This document shows positions 48,676 through 57,561 of a stretch of 64,000 bases of DNA, in pieces (position 1 is the stretch's first letter; each line of letters opens with the position of its first letter). The stretch spans positions 248,001 to 312,000 of the forward strand of contig NZ_FZOL01000004.1 of assembly GCF_900188455.1 (NCBI RefSeq), given 5' to 3'. The translations under genes were made by a program, and so were the position numbers. The notes beneath the pieces were generated by a model. The model did no database searches. It saw only the letters and a list, made by a program, of their open reading frames with translations, and was not told the origin of the DNA. Source of the stretch: Pseudomonas japonica. GTDB lineage: Bacteria > Pseudomonadota > Gammaproteobacteria > Pseudomonadales > Pseudomonadaceae.

Positions 48676-48936
48676 TCACTGATGATTGGCCTTGTACTCG
48701 GCCAGCGCAGGCAACAGCTGCTTTTCAATGGCCTGACGCACCGCCGGCAGGATCGTCGCGCTGCCGGTGTACATCTGCTCCACCATCCCTTTCAGCGCCT
48801 TCGCCTGTGGCTCGTCCAGCCCGCGTACCGCGTGCTCGCACGCCTGTTCGGCACTGACCCCGGACGGCGTCTCGAAACCCAGGGCCCGCAGGTGCCCAAC
48901 CAGGTCTTCCTGATCAATCAAATCCGCATGCATCAT
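48676..48936 (-). CDS. Small protein of unknown function between gbdR and the cdh genes
   Basis: 86 residues, soluble, no signal peptide. Begins MMHADLIDQEDLVGHLRALGF and contains EQACEHAVRGLDEPQAKALKGMVEQMYTGS. I do not recognise the family; a short gene at this place beside gbdR is conserved in other pseudomonads as far as I recall. Codon use and third-position GC fit a real gene. Confidence 0.7.
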   Translation of the reverse strand: MMHADLIDQEDLVGHLRALGFETPSGVSAEQACEHAVRGLDEPQAKALKGMVEQMYTGSATILPAVRQAIEKQLLPALAEYKANHQ

Positions 48937-49041
48937 GGTGTTTGTCCTTGTGGCAGGTGTGGTCTCGAACCGATTCTGGAAGCGCCCGGCAGACGGGGCA
49001 AGGACAGTTTGTCGCGATGGCCGCTTTACCTATGAACAGGT

Positions 49042-49188
49042 CGTTTTCGGCAAAATCGAGTGACGTGGGAGTGTGCACACTGGGGGCCATGTACAGATCG
49101 AGGGCGGTTTGGTCACCACCCTTCTGAACACGGTAGGTTGCTCGCTCTTTGCCCCGGCTGCGTCACGGCTTGCCGGGGCAATTTTTTT
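49042..49188 (+). ncRNA. Candidate small RNA between the gbdR and cdh loci
   Basis: A plausible promoter (-35 TTGTCG 49009-49014, 16 bases, -10 TATGAA 49031-49036) is followed by about 150 bases without a good ORF, ending in a strong terminator: stem TTGCCCCGGC / GCCGGGGCAA (49149-49158 and 49172-49181) plus TTTTTTT. A perfect palindrome GTGTGCACAC lies near the 5' end (49071-49080). There is no protein-coding gene on this strand that the terminator could serve. Unconfirmed; the family is unknown to me. Confidence 0.5.
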
Positions 49189-49201
49189 GCGGATGGTTTT
49201 T

Positions 49202-49268
49202 CGCGGGCAAGCCACGCTCCTACGAGGGCGGCGCGTTCAATCCCTCGTAGGAGCGTGGCTTGCCCGCG
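49202..49268. repeat. REP inverted pair downstream of cdhB
   Basis: Perfect 27-bp arms (CGCGGGCAAGCCACGCTCCT... and complement) with a 13-base spacer, followed by GGCCTGCGACGCAGGCC. Together with the candidate small RNA and the 86-residue gene's upstream sequence it fills 48937-49292. Confidence 0.85.
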
Positions 49269-49292
49269 AAGGCCTGCGACGCAGGCCCGAAA

Positions 49293-49763
49293 CTACCCAG
49301 GTAACTTCATTACCCGGCCAACGAACTCAGGCACCGGCAGGTTAGCCTGCTCCGCCACGATCCCCTGCAACCGCTCCAGCACTTCCGGCGCAAACACCGC
49401 CGACTTCGGCCCCGCCAGATCCACATGCAGGAGCATCTGTTCGTTCGCCGCCAGCGCCTCGTCGATGCCCTCCCGATGCAGGCTGTGATACAGGTGCACG
49501 CGCTTGCGGTCATGCCCGAGCACCTGGGTGCGCACGGTCACCTCGGTGCCCAGCTTCACCTCGTGCAGGTAGTTCAGATGGCACTCCAGGGTGAACAGCG
49601 AATGCCCGGTGGCCTCGCGGTTGTCGCCGTCCAGGCCGATGCATTCCATGAACGCATCGGTGGCATAGCTGAAGATCAGCAGGTAGAAGGCATCGCGCAG
49701 ATGCCCGTTGTAGTCGACCCAGTCCGGCATCAATGGGGTTCGGTAGGTCTGCAGGGCAGGCAT
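49293..49763 (-). CDS. cdhB: Betainyl-CoA thioesterase (carnitine catabolism)
   Basis: 156 residues, hot-dog thioesterase: VDYNGHLRDAFYLLIFSYATDAFM carries the D-x-N/H-G-H motif of the 4HBT type. In Pseudomonas carnitine degradation it releases glycine betaine from betainyl-CoA formed by the BKACE enzyme. It is the last of cdhC-cdhA-cdhB, 13 bases after cdhA. Confidence 0.9.
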   Translation of the reverse strand: MPALQTYRTPLMPDWVDYNGHLRDAFYLLIFSYATDAFMECIGLDGDNREATGHSLFTLECHLNYLHEVKLGTEVTVRTQVLGHDRKRVHLYHSLHREGIDEALAANEQMLLHVDLAGPKSAVFAPEVLERLQGIVAEQANLPVPEFVGRVMKLPG

Positions 49764-49776
49764 CTCGCGTCTCTCC

Positions 49777-50742
49777 TCAATCGCTGAAGTTCAGGCCATG
49801 GCGGGCCTTGGTGGTTTTCACCGCGTCCAGTACCGCCAGCAGGCAGTCATCACGATAGCGCTCCAGCGAGGCAATGCTGCGTTCGCCGCGCTGTTCGCTG
49901 GTGCCGTCGACCACTGCGTCGATCAGCTCCTCGGTCAGTTCCGGCGCCGGCAGGTAGGTCCATGGCAGTTGCAGCGCCGGGCCGAACTGGGCCATGAAGT
50001 GACGCATGCCAGCGTCGCCACCGGCCAGGGTGTAGGTCAGGAAAGTGCCCATGAACGACCAGCGCAGACCGGCGCCGAAGCGGATCGCATCGTCGATCTC
50101 GCCGGTGGTCGCCACGCCGTCGTTGACCAGGTGCAGCGCCTCGCGCCACAGCGCTTCGAGCAGGCGGTCGGCGATGAAACCGGGGACTTCCTTGCGCACG
50201 TGCAGCGGCTGCATGCCCAGGGCGCTGTACACCTGTTTCGCCGCTTCGATCGCCTCTGGCGCGGTATTGCGGCCACCGACGATCTCCACCAGCGGCAACA
50301 GGTAAACGGGGTTGAACGGGTGGCCGACGATGCAGCGTTGCGGGTGGCTCGATGACTCGTAGAACTCGCTGGGCAGCAGGCCCGACGTGCTGGAGGCGAT
50401 CAGCGCGTTCGGCTTGGCCGCGGCGCTGATCCTGCCGTGCAGGTCGAGCTTCAGCTCCAGGCGTTCCGGTGCGCTTTCCTGGATGAAATCGGCATCGCGC
50501 ACGCACTCCTCGATGGTCGCGACGAAACGCAGGCGCGACTGCGCGGCGCCGGGTTTCAGGCCCTGTTTCTCCAGGGCCGGCCAGGCATTGGCGATGCGCT
50601 TGCGCAAGGCTTCCTCGGCGCCGGGCGCGGGGTCCCAGGCCACCACGTCGAGGCCGTTGGCCAGGGCGCGGGCGACCCAGCCGCTGCCGATCACGCCGCT
50701 GCCGAGGGCGGCGAAGGTCTTGATGTCGGTAATGAAGCTCAT
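49777..50742 (-). CDS. cdhA: L-carnitine dehydrogenase
   Basis: 321 residues, 3-hydroxyacyl-CoA dehydrogenase superfamily: N-terminal NAD motif [20 protein letters not shown], and [18 protein letters not shown] in the middle. It oxidises L-carnitine to 3-dehydrocarnitine with NAD+. The C-terminal domain holds the all-helical dimer part ([20 protein letters not shown]). Flanked by cdhC and cdhB with small gaps, so one transcript. Confidence 0.94.
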   Translation of the reverse strand: MSFITDIKTFAALGSGVIGSGWVARALANGLDVVAWDPAPGAEEALRKRIANAWPALEKQGLKPGAAQSRLRFVATIEECVRDADFIQESAPERLELKLDLHGRISAAAKPNALIASSTSGLLPSEFYESSSHPQRCIVGHPFNPVYLLPLVEIVGGRNTAPEAIEAAKQVYSALGMQPLHVRKEVPGFIADRLLEALWREALHLVNDGVATTGEIDDAIRFGAGLRWSFMGTFLTYTLAGGDAGMRHFMAQFGPALQLPWTYLPAPELTEELIDAVVDGTSEQRGERSIASLERYRDDCLLAVLDAVKTTKARHGLNFSD

Positions 50743-50758
50743 GAAGTTCTCCTGGGAA

Positions 50759-51643
50759 TCAGCGACGGGTCAGGTTCATTTTGGCGCGGCCTTCGGCGGG
50801 GCTGAGGACCCGGGCGCCAAGGCGGTGAAGGATTTCCGCGGCGCGCTCGACCAGTTGGCCGTTGCTGGCCAGCACGCCTTTTTCCAGCCACAGGTTGTCT
50901 TCCAGGCCAACCCGCACGTTGCCGCCGAGCAGCACCGCCTGCGCGGCCATCGGCATCTGCATGCGACCGATGCCGAAGCCGGCCCAGGTCACGTCTGGCG
51001 GCAGGTTGTCGACCATGGCCTTCATGCTGGTGGTGTCCGCCGGCGCGCCCCACGGAATGCCCAGGCACAGCTGGAACAGTGGGTCGTCGAGCAGGCCTTC
51101 CTTGATCATCTGCTTGGCGAACCACAGGTGGCCGGTGTCGAAGATTTCCAGTTCGGCTTTCACACCCAGTTCGGTGATGCGCCTGGCGCCGGCGCGCAGT
51201 TGCGACGGGGTGGACACGTAGATGCTGTTGCCGTCGCCGAAGTTGAGGGTGCCGCAGTCCAGGGTGCAGATTTCCGGGAGCAGTGCCTCGACGTGGGCCA
51301 GGCGTTCCAGCGGGCCGACCAGGTCGGTGCCGGTGCCGAACTCCATGGGCATTTCGCCGGGGCCGATCTCCAGGTCGCCGCCCATGCCGGCGGTGAGGTT
51401 GACGATGATGTCGACGTCGGATTCGCGGATGCGCTCCATGACCTCGCGGTACAGGTTGACGTCGCGGCTGAAGCGTCCGGTCTGCGGGTCGCGGACGTGG
51501 CAGTGGACCACGGTGGCGCCGGCCTTGGCCGCCTCCACGGCGGCCTCGGCGATCTGTTTCGGGGTGACCGGGACGAAGTGGCTCTTGCTGGCGGTGTCGC
51601 CGGCGCCGGTGAGGGCACAGGTGATGATGACGTCGTGGTTCAT
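50759..51643 (-). CDS. cdhC: 3-dehydrocarnitine cleavage enzyme (BKACE family)
   Basis: 294 residues, beta-keto acid cleavage enzyme fold (DUF849): [31 protein letters not shown] at the start (quoted in part), metal-binding HCHVRDP and the C-terminal [17 protein letters not shown]. It takes 3-dehydrocarnitine and acetyl-CoA to betainyl-CoA and acetoacetate. ATG at 51643 has AAGGAA 8 bases upstream. Confidence 0.94.
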   Translation of the reverse strand: MNHDVIITCALTGAGDTASKSHFVPVTPKQIAEAAVEAAKAGATVVHCHVRDPQTGRFSRDVNLYREVMERIRESDVDIIVNLTAGMGGDLEIGPGEMPMEFGTGTDLVGPLERLAHVEALLPEICTLDCGTLNFGDGNSIYVSTPSQLRAGARRITELGVKAELEIFDTGHLWFAKQMIKEGLLDDPLFQLCLGIPWGAPADTTSMKAMVDNLPPDVTWAGFGIGRMQMPMAAQAVLLGGNVRVGLEDNLWLEKGVLASNGQLVERAAEILHRLGARVLSPAEGRAKMNLTRR

Positions 51644-51690
51644 TGCGGTTTCCTTCAGGCGTGTCGGGTCGGTTCGTTGCGCGAATGGCC

Positions 51691-51796
51691 TGTAGGAGCT
51701 GGCTTGCCTGCGAAAGGACCGCGTCAGCGGTCCCAATCAGGCAACACCATTCGGGGACCGCTGCGCGGTCCTTTCGCAGGCAAGCCAGCTCCTACA
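51691..51796. repeat. REP inverted pair between caiX and cdhC
   Basis: TGTAGGAGCTGGCTTGCCTG and its complement enclose CGAAAGGACCGCGTCAGCGGTCC and its partner hairpin. It is the closest relative of the unit inserted in apeM. Confidence 0.88.
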
Positions 51797-51810
51797 CGGG
51801 AGTGCGGCTT

Positions 51811-52752
51811 TTAGTTGGCGGTGAGCTTGAGGTTGTCGGCGGCCGGCTTGCCGTCGAAGGTGGTCACGCCTTCGAGCCAGCGTGCCTTGTCCTCGGGATG
51901 GTCCTTGAGCCACTGGCGTGCCGATTCCAGCGCGTCCTTGTGGTCGAGCAGCGGCTGCATCATGCGGCTCTCGTCCTCGGCGCTGAAGGTCAGGTTGGTC
52001 AGCAGGCGGCCGACGTTCGGGCAACGGCTGGCGTAGTCCGGCGCGGTCACCGTCCACACCGTGGCGCGGCCTTCGTCCGGGCCGAGAGCGTTTTCGCTGC
52101 CGCTGAGGTATTCCATGTCGATGTTCACGTTCATCGGGTGCGGTGCCCAGCCGAAGAACACCACCGCTTCCTTGCGCCGCACGGCGCGATCGACCGCGGC
52201 GAGCATGCCGGCCTCGCTGGACTCCACCAGCTGGAACTTGCCGAGGCCGAACTGGTTCTTGGCGATCATCGCCTTGATCTGCGTGTTGGCCCCGGAGCCG
52301 GGTTCGATGCCGTAGATCTTGCCGCCCAGTTCCTTCTCGAACTTATGGATGTCGGCGAAGCTCTTCAGGCCCTTGTCGGCCAGGTACTTGGGCACGGCGA
52401 GGGTGGCACGGGCGTCGTTCAGGCTCGGTGCGTCGAGGACCTTGACCTGGCCGGCGTCGACGAACGGGGTGATGGTCTGGGTCATGATCGGGTTCCAGTA
52501 GCCGAGGAACAGGTCCAGGCGCTGGTCACGGATACCGGCGAAGATGATCTGCTGCGAGGCGCTGGTCTGTTTGGTCTGGTAGCCGAGGCCGTCGAGCAGG
52601 ACCTGGGTCATGGCGCTGGTGGCCATCACATCGGTCCAGTTGACGACGCCCAGGCGCACGTTCTTGCAGGCGGCCGGCTCCGCGGCCATCACGTTGGTGC
52701 TGAGGATTGCGGTACCGACGAGCATCAGAAGCGAACGACTGATCGATTGCAT
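51811..52752 (-). CDS. caiX: Carnitine-binding periplasmic protein
   Basis: 313 residues with a signal peptide (cleavage near NVMAAEPAAC). Paralogue of CbcX: RLGVVNWTDVMATSAMTQVLLDGLGYQTK, IYGIEPGSGANTQIKAMIAK and VFFGWAPHPMN are conserved with it (shown in part). As known for CaiX, it lacks its own permease and delivers carnitine to CbcWV. Divergent from cdhR. Confidence 0.93.
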   Translation of the reverse strand: MQSISRSLLMLVGTAILSTNVMAAEPAACKNVRLGVVNWTDVMATSAMTQVLLDGLGYQTKQTSASQQIIFAGIRDQRLDLFLGYWNPIMTQTITPFVDAGQVKVLDAPSLNDARATLAVPKYLADKGLKSFADIHKFEKELGGKIYGIEPGSGANTQIKAMIAKNQFGLGKFQLVESSEAGMLAAVDRAVRRKEAVVFFGWAPHPMNVNIDMEYLSGSENALGPDEGRATVWTVTAPDYASRCPNVGRLLTNLTFSAEDESRMMQPLLDHKDALESARQWLKDHPEDKARWLEGVTTFDGKPAADNLKLTAN

Positions 52753-52850
52753 GGTGGCTCCTCCAACGGCAGTTCTAATTGTTATGGGGGGCGGCTTCTG
52801 CGAGCCGTGATGCTCAAGTTACGCGGGGATGGCCCGGTGAAATCGCACTC

Positions 52851-52879
52851 TGGCGACCAGCTCTTGCACAGTGGCGACC
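52851..52879. promoter_or_regulatory. Direct-repeat operator between caiX and cdhR
   Basis: TGGCGACC occurs at 52851-52858 and again at 52872-52879, 21 bases apart, i.e. two helical turns on the same face. This is the geometry used by AraC-family activators; CdhR, encoded alongside, is the likely binder. Confidence 0.6.
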
Positions 52880-52922
52880 GGCGGAGTATTAACCGGGAAC
52901 TCTTGGTCAGCGAGCAGCGTTC

Positions 52923-53870
52923 ATGCCCCGGGAATTTCACTTTCTGCTGTTGCCGGGTTTCTCCGCCCTGGGTTTCATTTCGGCGCTGGAGCCGCTGCGC
53001 GTGGCCAACCGCTTTCGCGCCGGGCTGTATCGCTGGCGGGTGTTGAGTCTGGATGGCGGGGCGGTGCTGGCCAGCAACGGCATGTCGGTCAACGCCGATG
53101 GTCCGCTGGAGGCCCTGGGCAAGGGCGCGACCCTGCTGGTGGTGGCCGGTTTCGAACCGCTGCAAAGCTACAGCCCGGGCCTGGCGCACTGGTTGCGCAG
53201 GCTCGATCACGACGGTGTGGTGCTGGGCGGCATCGACACCGGCACGTTGCTGCTGGCCGAGGCCGGTCTGCTCGACGGGCATCGGGTGACCCTGCACTGG
53301 GAAGCGCTGGACGCCTTCAAGGAGCGTTATCCGCGCCTGGAGGCGACCCAGGAACTGTTCGAGGTCGATCGCCGGCGCATCACCTCGGCGGGCGGTACCG
53401 CATCCATCGACCTGATGCTCGACCTGATCGCCCAGGCCCATGGCGCCGAGCTGGCGATCCAGGTGTCGGAACAGTTCGTGCTCGGTCGCATCCGTCCGCG
53501 TCAGGACCACCAGCGCATGCAGATCGCCTCGCGCTACGGAATCAGCAACAGCAAGCTGGTGCAGGTGATCGGCGCCATGGAGCGCAACACCGAAACGCCG
53601 CTCAATACCCTGGACCTGGCCGATTCGGTGCAGGTCAGCCGGCGCCAGCTGGAGCGCCTGTTCCGCCTGTACCTGAACGACACGCCCAGCGGCTTCTACC
53701 TGCGCCTGCGCCTGGACAAGGCACGGCAACTGCTGCGCCAGACCGAGATGAGCGTGCTCGACGTGAGCATTGCCTGTGGCTTCGACTCACCGTCGTACTT
53801 CACCCGCAGCTACCGGGCGCGTTTCCAGTGTTGCCCGCGGGAGGACCGGCGGGCGGTCAGCGGCGGCTGA
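52923..53870 (+). CDS. cdhR: AraC-family carnitine regulator
   Basis: 315 residues, same two-domain layout as GbdR: DJ-1/PfpI-like N-terminus (FLLLPGFSALGFISALEPLRVANRF, in part) and AraC HTH C-terminus (LADSVQVSRRQLERLF, IACGFDSPSYFTRSYRARF). It activates the cdh/caiX genes in response to carnitine. The sequence after the second helix stops soon after RFQCCPRED, slightly shorter than GbdR, which has an extra tail. Confidence 0.94.
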   Translation: MPREFHFLLLPGFSALGFISALEPLRVANRFRAGLYRWRVLSLDGGAVLASNGMSVNADGPLEALGKGATLLVVAGFEPLQSYSPGLAHWLRRLDHDGVVLGGIDTGTLLLAEAGLLDGHRVTLHWEALDAFKERYPRLEATQELFEVDRRRITSAGGTASIDLMLDLIAQAHGAELAIQVSEQFVLGRIRPRQDHQRMQIASRYGISNSKLVQVIGAMERNTETPLNTLDLADSVQVSRRQLERLFRLYLNDTPSGFYLRLRLDKARQLLRQTEMSVLDVSIACGFDSPSYFTRSYRARFQCCPREDRRAVSGG

Positions 53871-53890
53871 AGAGCGGCCGCTGGTTTGGC

Positions 53891-56800
53891 CTACAGCCCT
53901 TCCTGCAACAGCGTTCGTGGCAAGGCAAAGCCCTTGAACAGCGGCTGTGTGAACGGGTTGTTGGCTTTCTCCGTACTGATGCGATAGCGCATGCCGCCGT
54001 CCGGTGCAGAAAAACTGATGTCCACGCTGGTGCTGGTGTTGCCGTTCAGCCGTGCCTGACTCAGTAGCCGATAGAAAGACCAGGCTCCGCGATAGACCAG
54101 ACCGCTGCTGCTGCCTCCGGCGTTGACCAGCGTCATGCGGCTTTCGTTGTTGGGCGCCAGGGTGTTCGGCCAGATCAGCGCCGTGCTGATGGTCGGGCCA
54201 TGGTTGTACGTGATGAGCTGCCCTTCGACGCTGATCGAACTGCTGCGCTTGTTGGGTGCCAGACCGAGCGGCTCGATATGGAACTGCACGCCGAGAAGCC
54301 CGCGACTGTTGAAGAAGGCATCGCGGATGCGCTCGGCCGACTCCAGTCGGGTCTGTACGTCGTTGCGCACCAGATAACCACCGAGGCGTTCCGAGTACAG
54401 GGCCTCCAGGTTGTCTTCGAGGAACAGGTTCAGGTACTGCTCGCGGAACTGTTGCAGTCGTCCCTGCGGGCCGAAGAACGCGGTGAAGTCTTCCAGCGAA
54501 GCGTCCTCCCGGCTGGCCGGGTTGAACGGGTAGCGACCGGCCAGGCGCTCGCGGTAGAAGCGATGAACGTCCTTGTCCCAGCGTTGCTCCAGCTCGCGCA
54601 ACGCTTCCACCAGAATCACCCGCGAGGACTCGTCGGCCAGCTTGGCCACCTGCCGGTTCATCGGCTCCGGTAGTCCGGCGGCAATCCTGCGCAGGTTGGC
54701 GATGGGGTCGGGGCCCGTCAGCGAGAAACGCTCCACCACCACGCCGAGCGCGGCTTTGCCGCGGTCGGGGCTGTCATGCACGCTGCGCACCTGGTCCTGA
54801 ACCCTGGCAATTGCCTGCATGGTTTCTTCCAGATAGGACGCTCGCTCTCCCCTGACTTCCAGCAATTGGGTCAAGGGCGCGAAGCTGCGTGTGATATCCA
54901 GGAGCAACGGGGAGCTGGTCCCATCAGCGTCGAGTCTGGCCGCCTTCTCGACCAGCGTCGTCGCCTGCTCGGCCGGGGGCTGCGCAGAACTGTCGGGAAT
55001 TGCCGAAGTACCGAATTCACTGTTGTCGCGTACTGTTTCGAGCAGGCGGCGCAGGGGTGCGGTCGGGCCAGTGACACTGGCCAGGATGCTGACGGCGTCG
55101 GCGATGTCCTGGAAGTCGCGGACTTCGATCTGGCTGAGATTGCGCTGCCAGGTATCCACGTAGGCCCGGCTGTAGATGGCTCCGATTCGTCCGCTCAGGT
55201 TGGTTTTATCCGCTTGCGAATAGTCGACCCCGCTGCGCTCGCCCAGTGCCCATTGATCGATCATCGCCAATGCGGTGAGGTCTTCATTGTGTCGTGCGAA
55301 GTAGCTGCGGTATCCCTTCGCAGTCAACAGCGCATCGATGCGACCGTTCGAGGATTCGGACGACCCCGGGGCAACGGGGTCTGCCTGGTAGACGATATCG
55401 AAGGCCGGACCGATTTCATTGCGCAGGTCCAACGGTGAAAGCCGGGACGCGCTCGCTTCCTGGCGCATGGTCATGTACACCCGCTCCGGTAACGGAATCT
55501 GCCGTAGGTGCCGCTGAACCGTGGCAACCCGCTCCTGGTATTGCGGCAACTGCGTGTCGACGTATTTCATGGCGTAGTCCAGATGGCGCATCAAGGCGCG
55601 CTGGGTGCCGTGCTCGCCGGGGAAGGCCCTCTGCCAATATCCGGCCATCCAGCCTTCGACCACCGGCGTGCGCCGATTGGAGCGGTCTTCGATCATTCGG
55701 TACACACGCAGGGCAGCCAGCTGCCTGTCGCCGTCGATATCGGAGCCGTCCAGCGCTTCCATGACCCCGCTGGCCAACGCCGGCAGAAAGCGTTGCGACA
55801 GCAGTGCCAGGTAGGCCTCGTCCACCTTGGGGCCTATTGCCCGACCCTGATACAGGCCCATGTCGGCCAGCAGTGGCCAGGCATCACGGTAGTTGCCATA
55901 GACGGCGACTGCATTGCTGATCTGGTCGAGCGGCTGCAGCAGGTTGTAGCCGGTGGGGTCCAGTTCGCCGTCGATGGCGCTGGCGCTGAAGCCGCGGCTG
56001 CGCTCCATCACGCTCGAGGCCTTGTCGCGGTTGATGGTGTAGTAGTGCTGCCAGCCGCCGATGATCAGCATGCTGCCCAGCGAGGCAATGCCGAAGTGCA
56101 GGGCGAGGGCATGCTTCTTCTGCTTCAGGACCCGCGGGTTGTCGCCCGCCAGTCCGGATTCGGGATAGATGACGCGTTGGAACAGCTGCTGGGCGAAGTA
56201 CACCATTGCCCGTCCGCTGGGGTGCATCTTGTTGGCCGGCTCGCTCAGACCGTAGCTTTGCGCCGCCGATGTGACGAATGCGTTGTTGAGCACACCCTGC
56301 TGGTACACCGAGGAAAAGAACACGCCGCGAGGCAAGGACGGCGTGGCGTAGCGGTCACTGCCCATCACATCCGCGAGGAAGTCCAGGAGAACCGAACGCA
56401 GGCCGGACATCTGCCGCACCAGTGAGTACAGGGACTCGCGTTGCGACCTTTCGACGGCCTCCGCCATGGCATCGAAGACCTGTTCGTTCAGGCGCTCGAG
56501 GAAGGCGTCGTAGCGTGCCCCCAGTTCTTCCAGCCAGGCATCGTAGTCCCGTACCGAGTCGAGGGTGAAGGTAAAGCCGAAAATGTCTTCCCGCGCCGAT
56601 TTGGGCAGGCGGGCGAACAGGGTTTCGAATCCTTCGATCAGATCGAATTTGCTGAGCACGACATACAACGGGGGACGGGTACCCAGTTCGCGGCTGAGTT
56701 CGATCAGTCGGGCGCGCAGTAGCGCGGCCAGGGCCTTGCGATCGCTGGGTTTCTGGTTGAGCAGGGTGACCAGGCTGACCATCAGCACCACGCCGTTCAG

Positions 56801-57547
56801 CGGCCGGCGGCTGCGGTTGCGGCCCAGCCAGGTGACGAAGTGGCTCCAGAGCCGCGAGTTGAGGTCCGCCGGCAGACCGGAGGGGGCTGCTGGCGACGCG
56901 TCACTTCCCTCGTCCAGCTTCTCGTCCGCCTGCGTCTGCGCTGCAACCGTCGGCTGACTGATGATCTCGCCGGGAGGATCGATGAGCACCGCCTGGTCGC
57001 CAATGCTCCATTCGATCGGATAGATCCTGTCCGGGTCGTCCTGCAGGCGCCAACTGCCGGCCTTGGCCTCGCGAGTCAAGGAGAAGCTTTGGCTTGAGCG
57101 GTTCACGAAGCTGGTCTTGCCCGAGTTCTCCTGTCCCAGCACCAGGTACCAGGGTACCTGGTACAAGGCATTGCGCCCCTTGAGATTGGCCTGAAGGAGC
57201 GCAAGGCTGCGGTCGAGGTCGCGTTCCTGTGCGTCGAGGTAGCGCAGATAGCCATCGAACTTCATCGCCTCGTCGTGCTTGCGCTCCGACTCCAGCAGTC
57301 GGGTGCGCCGACGCAGGTGGAGCGTCCAGCCCAGCAGAGGGATGAGTAACAGCAGCAGCGTGGCCAGGACCCGTGCGGCAAGGCTTTCGAGCGGTTTGCG
57401 TCCAGCGGGCGCCCATTGCGGACCGAGCCACCAGATGGCGACGACGCCCAGAATCAGCGCTGCCAGCAGCATGAGCGGCATGCCGGGTTTGAACCAGCGC
57501 AGGGCGTGTCGCCCGTATCGCTGCAAGTTGCTCCTGATGTTCCCCAT
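53891..57547 (-). CDS. tssM: Type VI secretion membrane protein TssM (IcmF/VasK)
   Basis: 1218 residues. Two N-terminal TM helices (about 24-41 and 57-75), a cytoplasmic NTPase-like domain with Walker A GQENSGKTS (138-146), a third TM near residue 450 (HFGIASLGSMLIIGGWQ), then the large periplasmic part ending in the TssM C-terminal beta domain (SISVEGQLITYNHGP, LNGNTSTSVDISFSA). ATG at 57547 has AGGAG 7 bases upstream; a TTG 18 bases earlier is rejected. It anchors the secretion complex with TssL and TssJ, not seen here. Confidence 0.95.
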   Translation of the reverse strand: MGNIRSNLQRYGRHALRWFKPGMPLMLLAALILGVVAIWWLGPQWAPAGRKPLESLAARVLATLLLLLIPLLGWTLHLRRRTRLLESERKHDEAMKFDGYLRYLDAQERDLDRSLALLQANLKGRNALYQVPWYLVLGQENSGKTSFVNRSSQSFSLTREAKAGSWRLQDDPDRIYPIEWSIGDQAVLIDPPGEIISQPTVAAQTQADEKLDEGSDASPAAPSGLPADLNSRLWSHFVTWLGRNRSRRPLNGVVLMVSLVTLLNQKPSDRKALAALLRARLIELSRELGTRPPLYVVLSKFDLIEGFETLFARLPKSAREDIFGFTFTLDSVRDYDAWLEELGARYDAFLERLNEQVFDAMAEAVERSQRESLYSLVRQMSGLRSVLLDFLADVMGSDRYATPSLPRGVFFSSVYQQGVLNNAFVTSAAQSYGLSEPANKMHPSGRAMVYFAQQLFQRVIYPESGLAGDNPRVLKQKKHALALHFGIASLGSMLIIGGWQHYYTINRDKASSVMERSRGFSASAIDGELDPTGYNLLQPLDQISNAVAVYGNYRDAWPLLADMGLYQGRAIGPKVDEAYLALLSQRFLPALASGVMEALDGSDIDGDRQLAALRVYRMIEDRSNRRTPVVEGWMAGYWQRAFPGEHGTQRALMRHLDYAMKYVDTQLPQYQERVATVQRHLRQIPLPERVYMTMRQEASASRLSPLDLRNEIGPAFDIVYQADPVAPGSSESSNGRIDALLTAKGYRSYFARHNEDLTALAMIDQWALGERSGVDYSQADKTNLSGRIGAIYSRAYVDTWQRNLSQIEVRDFQDIADAVSILASVTGPTAPLRRLLETVRDNSEFGTSAIPDSSAQPPAEQATTLVEKAARLDADGTSSPLLLDITRSFAPLTQLLEVRGERASYLEETMQAIARVQDQVRSVHDSPDRGKAALGVVVERFSLTGPDPIANLRRIAAGLPEPMNRQVAKLADESSRVILVEALRELEQRWDKDVHRFYRERLAGRYPFNPASREDASLEDFTAFFGPQGRLQQFREQYLNLFLEDNLEALYSERLGGYLVRNDVQTRLESAERIRDAFFNSRGLLGVQFHIEPLGLAPNKRSSSISVEGQLITYNHGPTISTALIWPNTLAPNNESRMTLVNAGGSSSGLVYRGAWSFYRLLSQARLNGNTSTSVDISFSAPDGGMRYRISTEKANNPFTQPLFKGFALPRTLLQEGL

Positions 57548-57561
57548 GGCGATGCTCCTGT

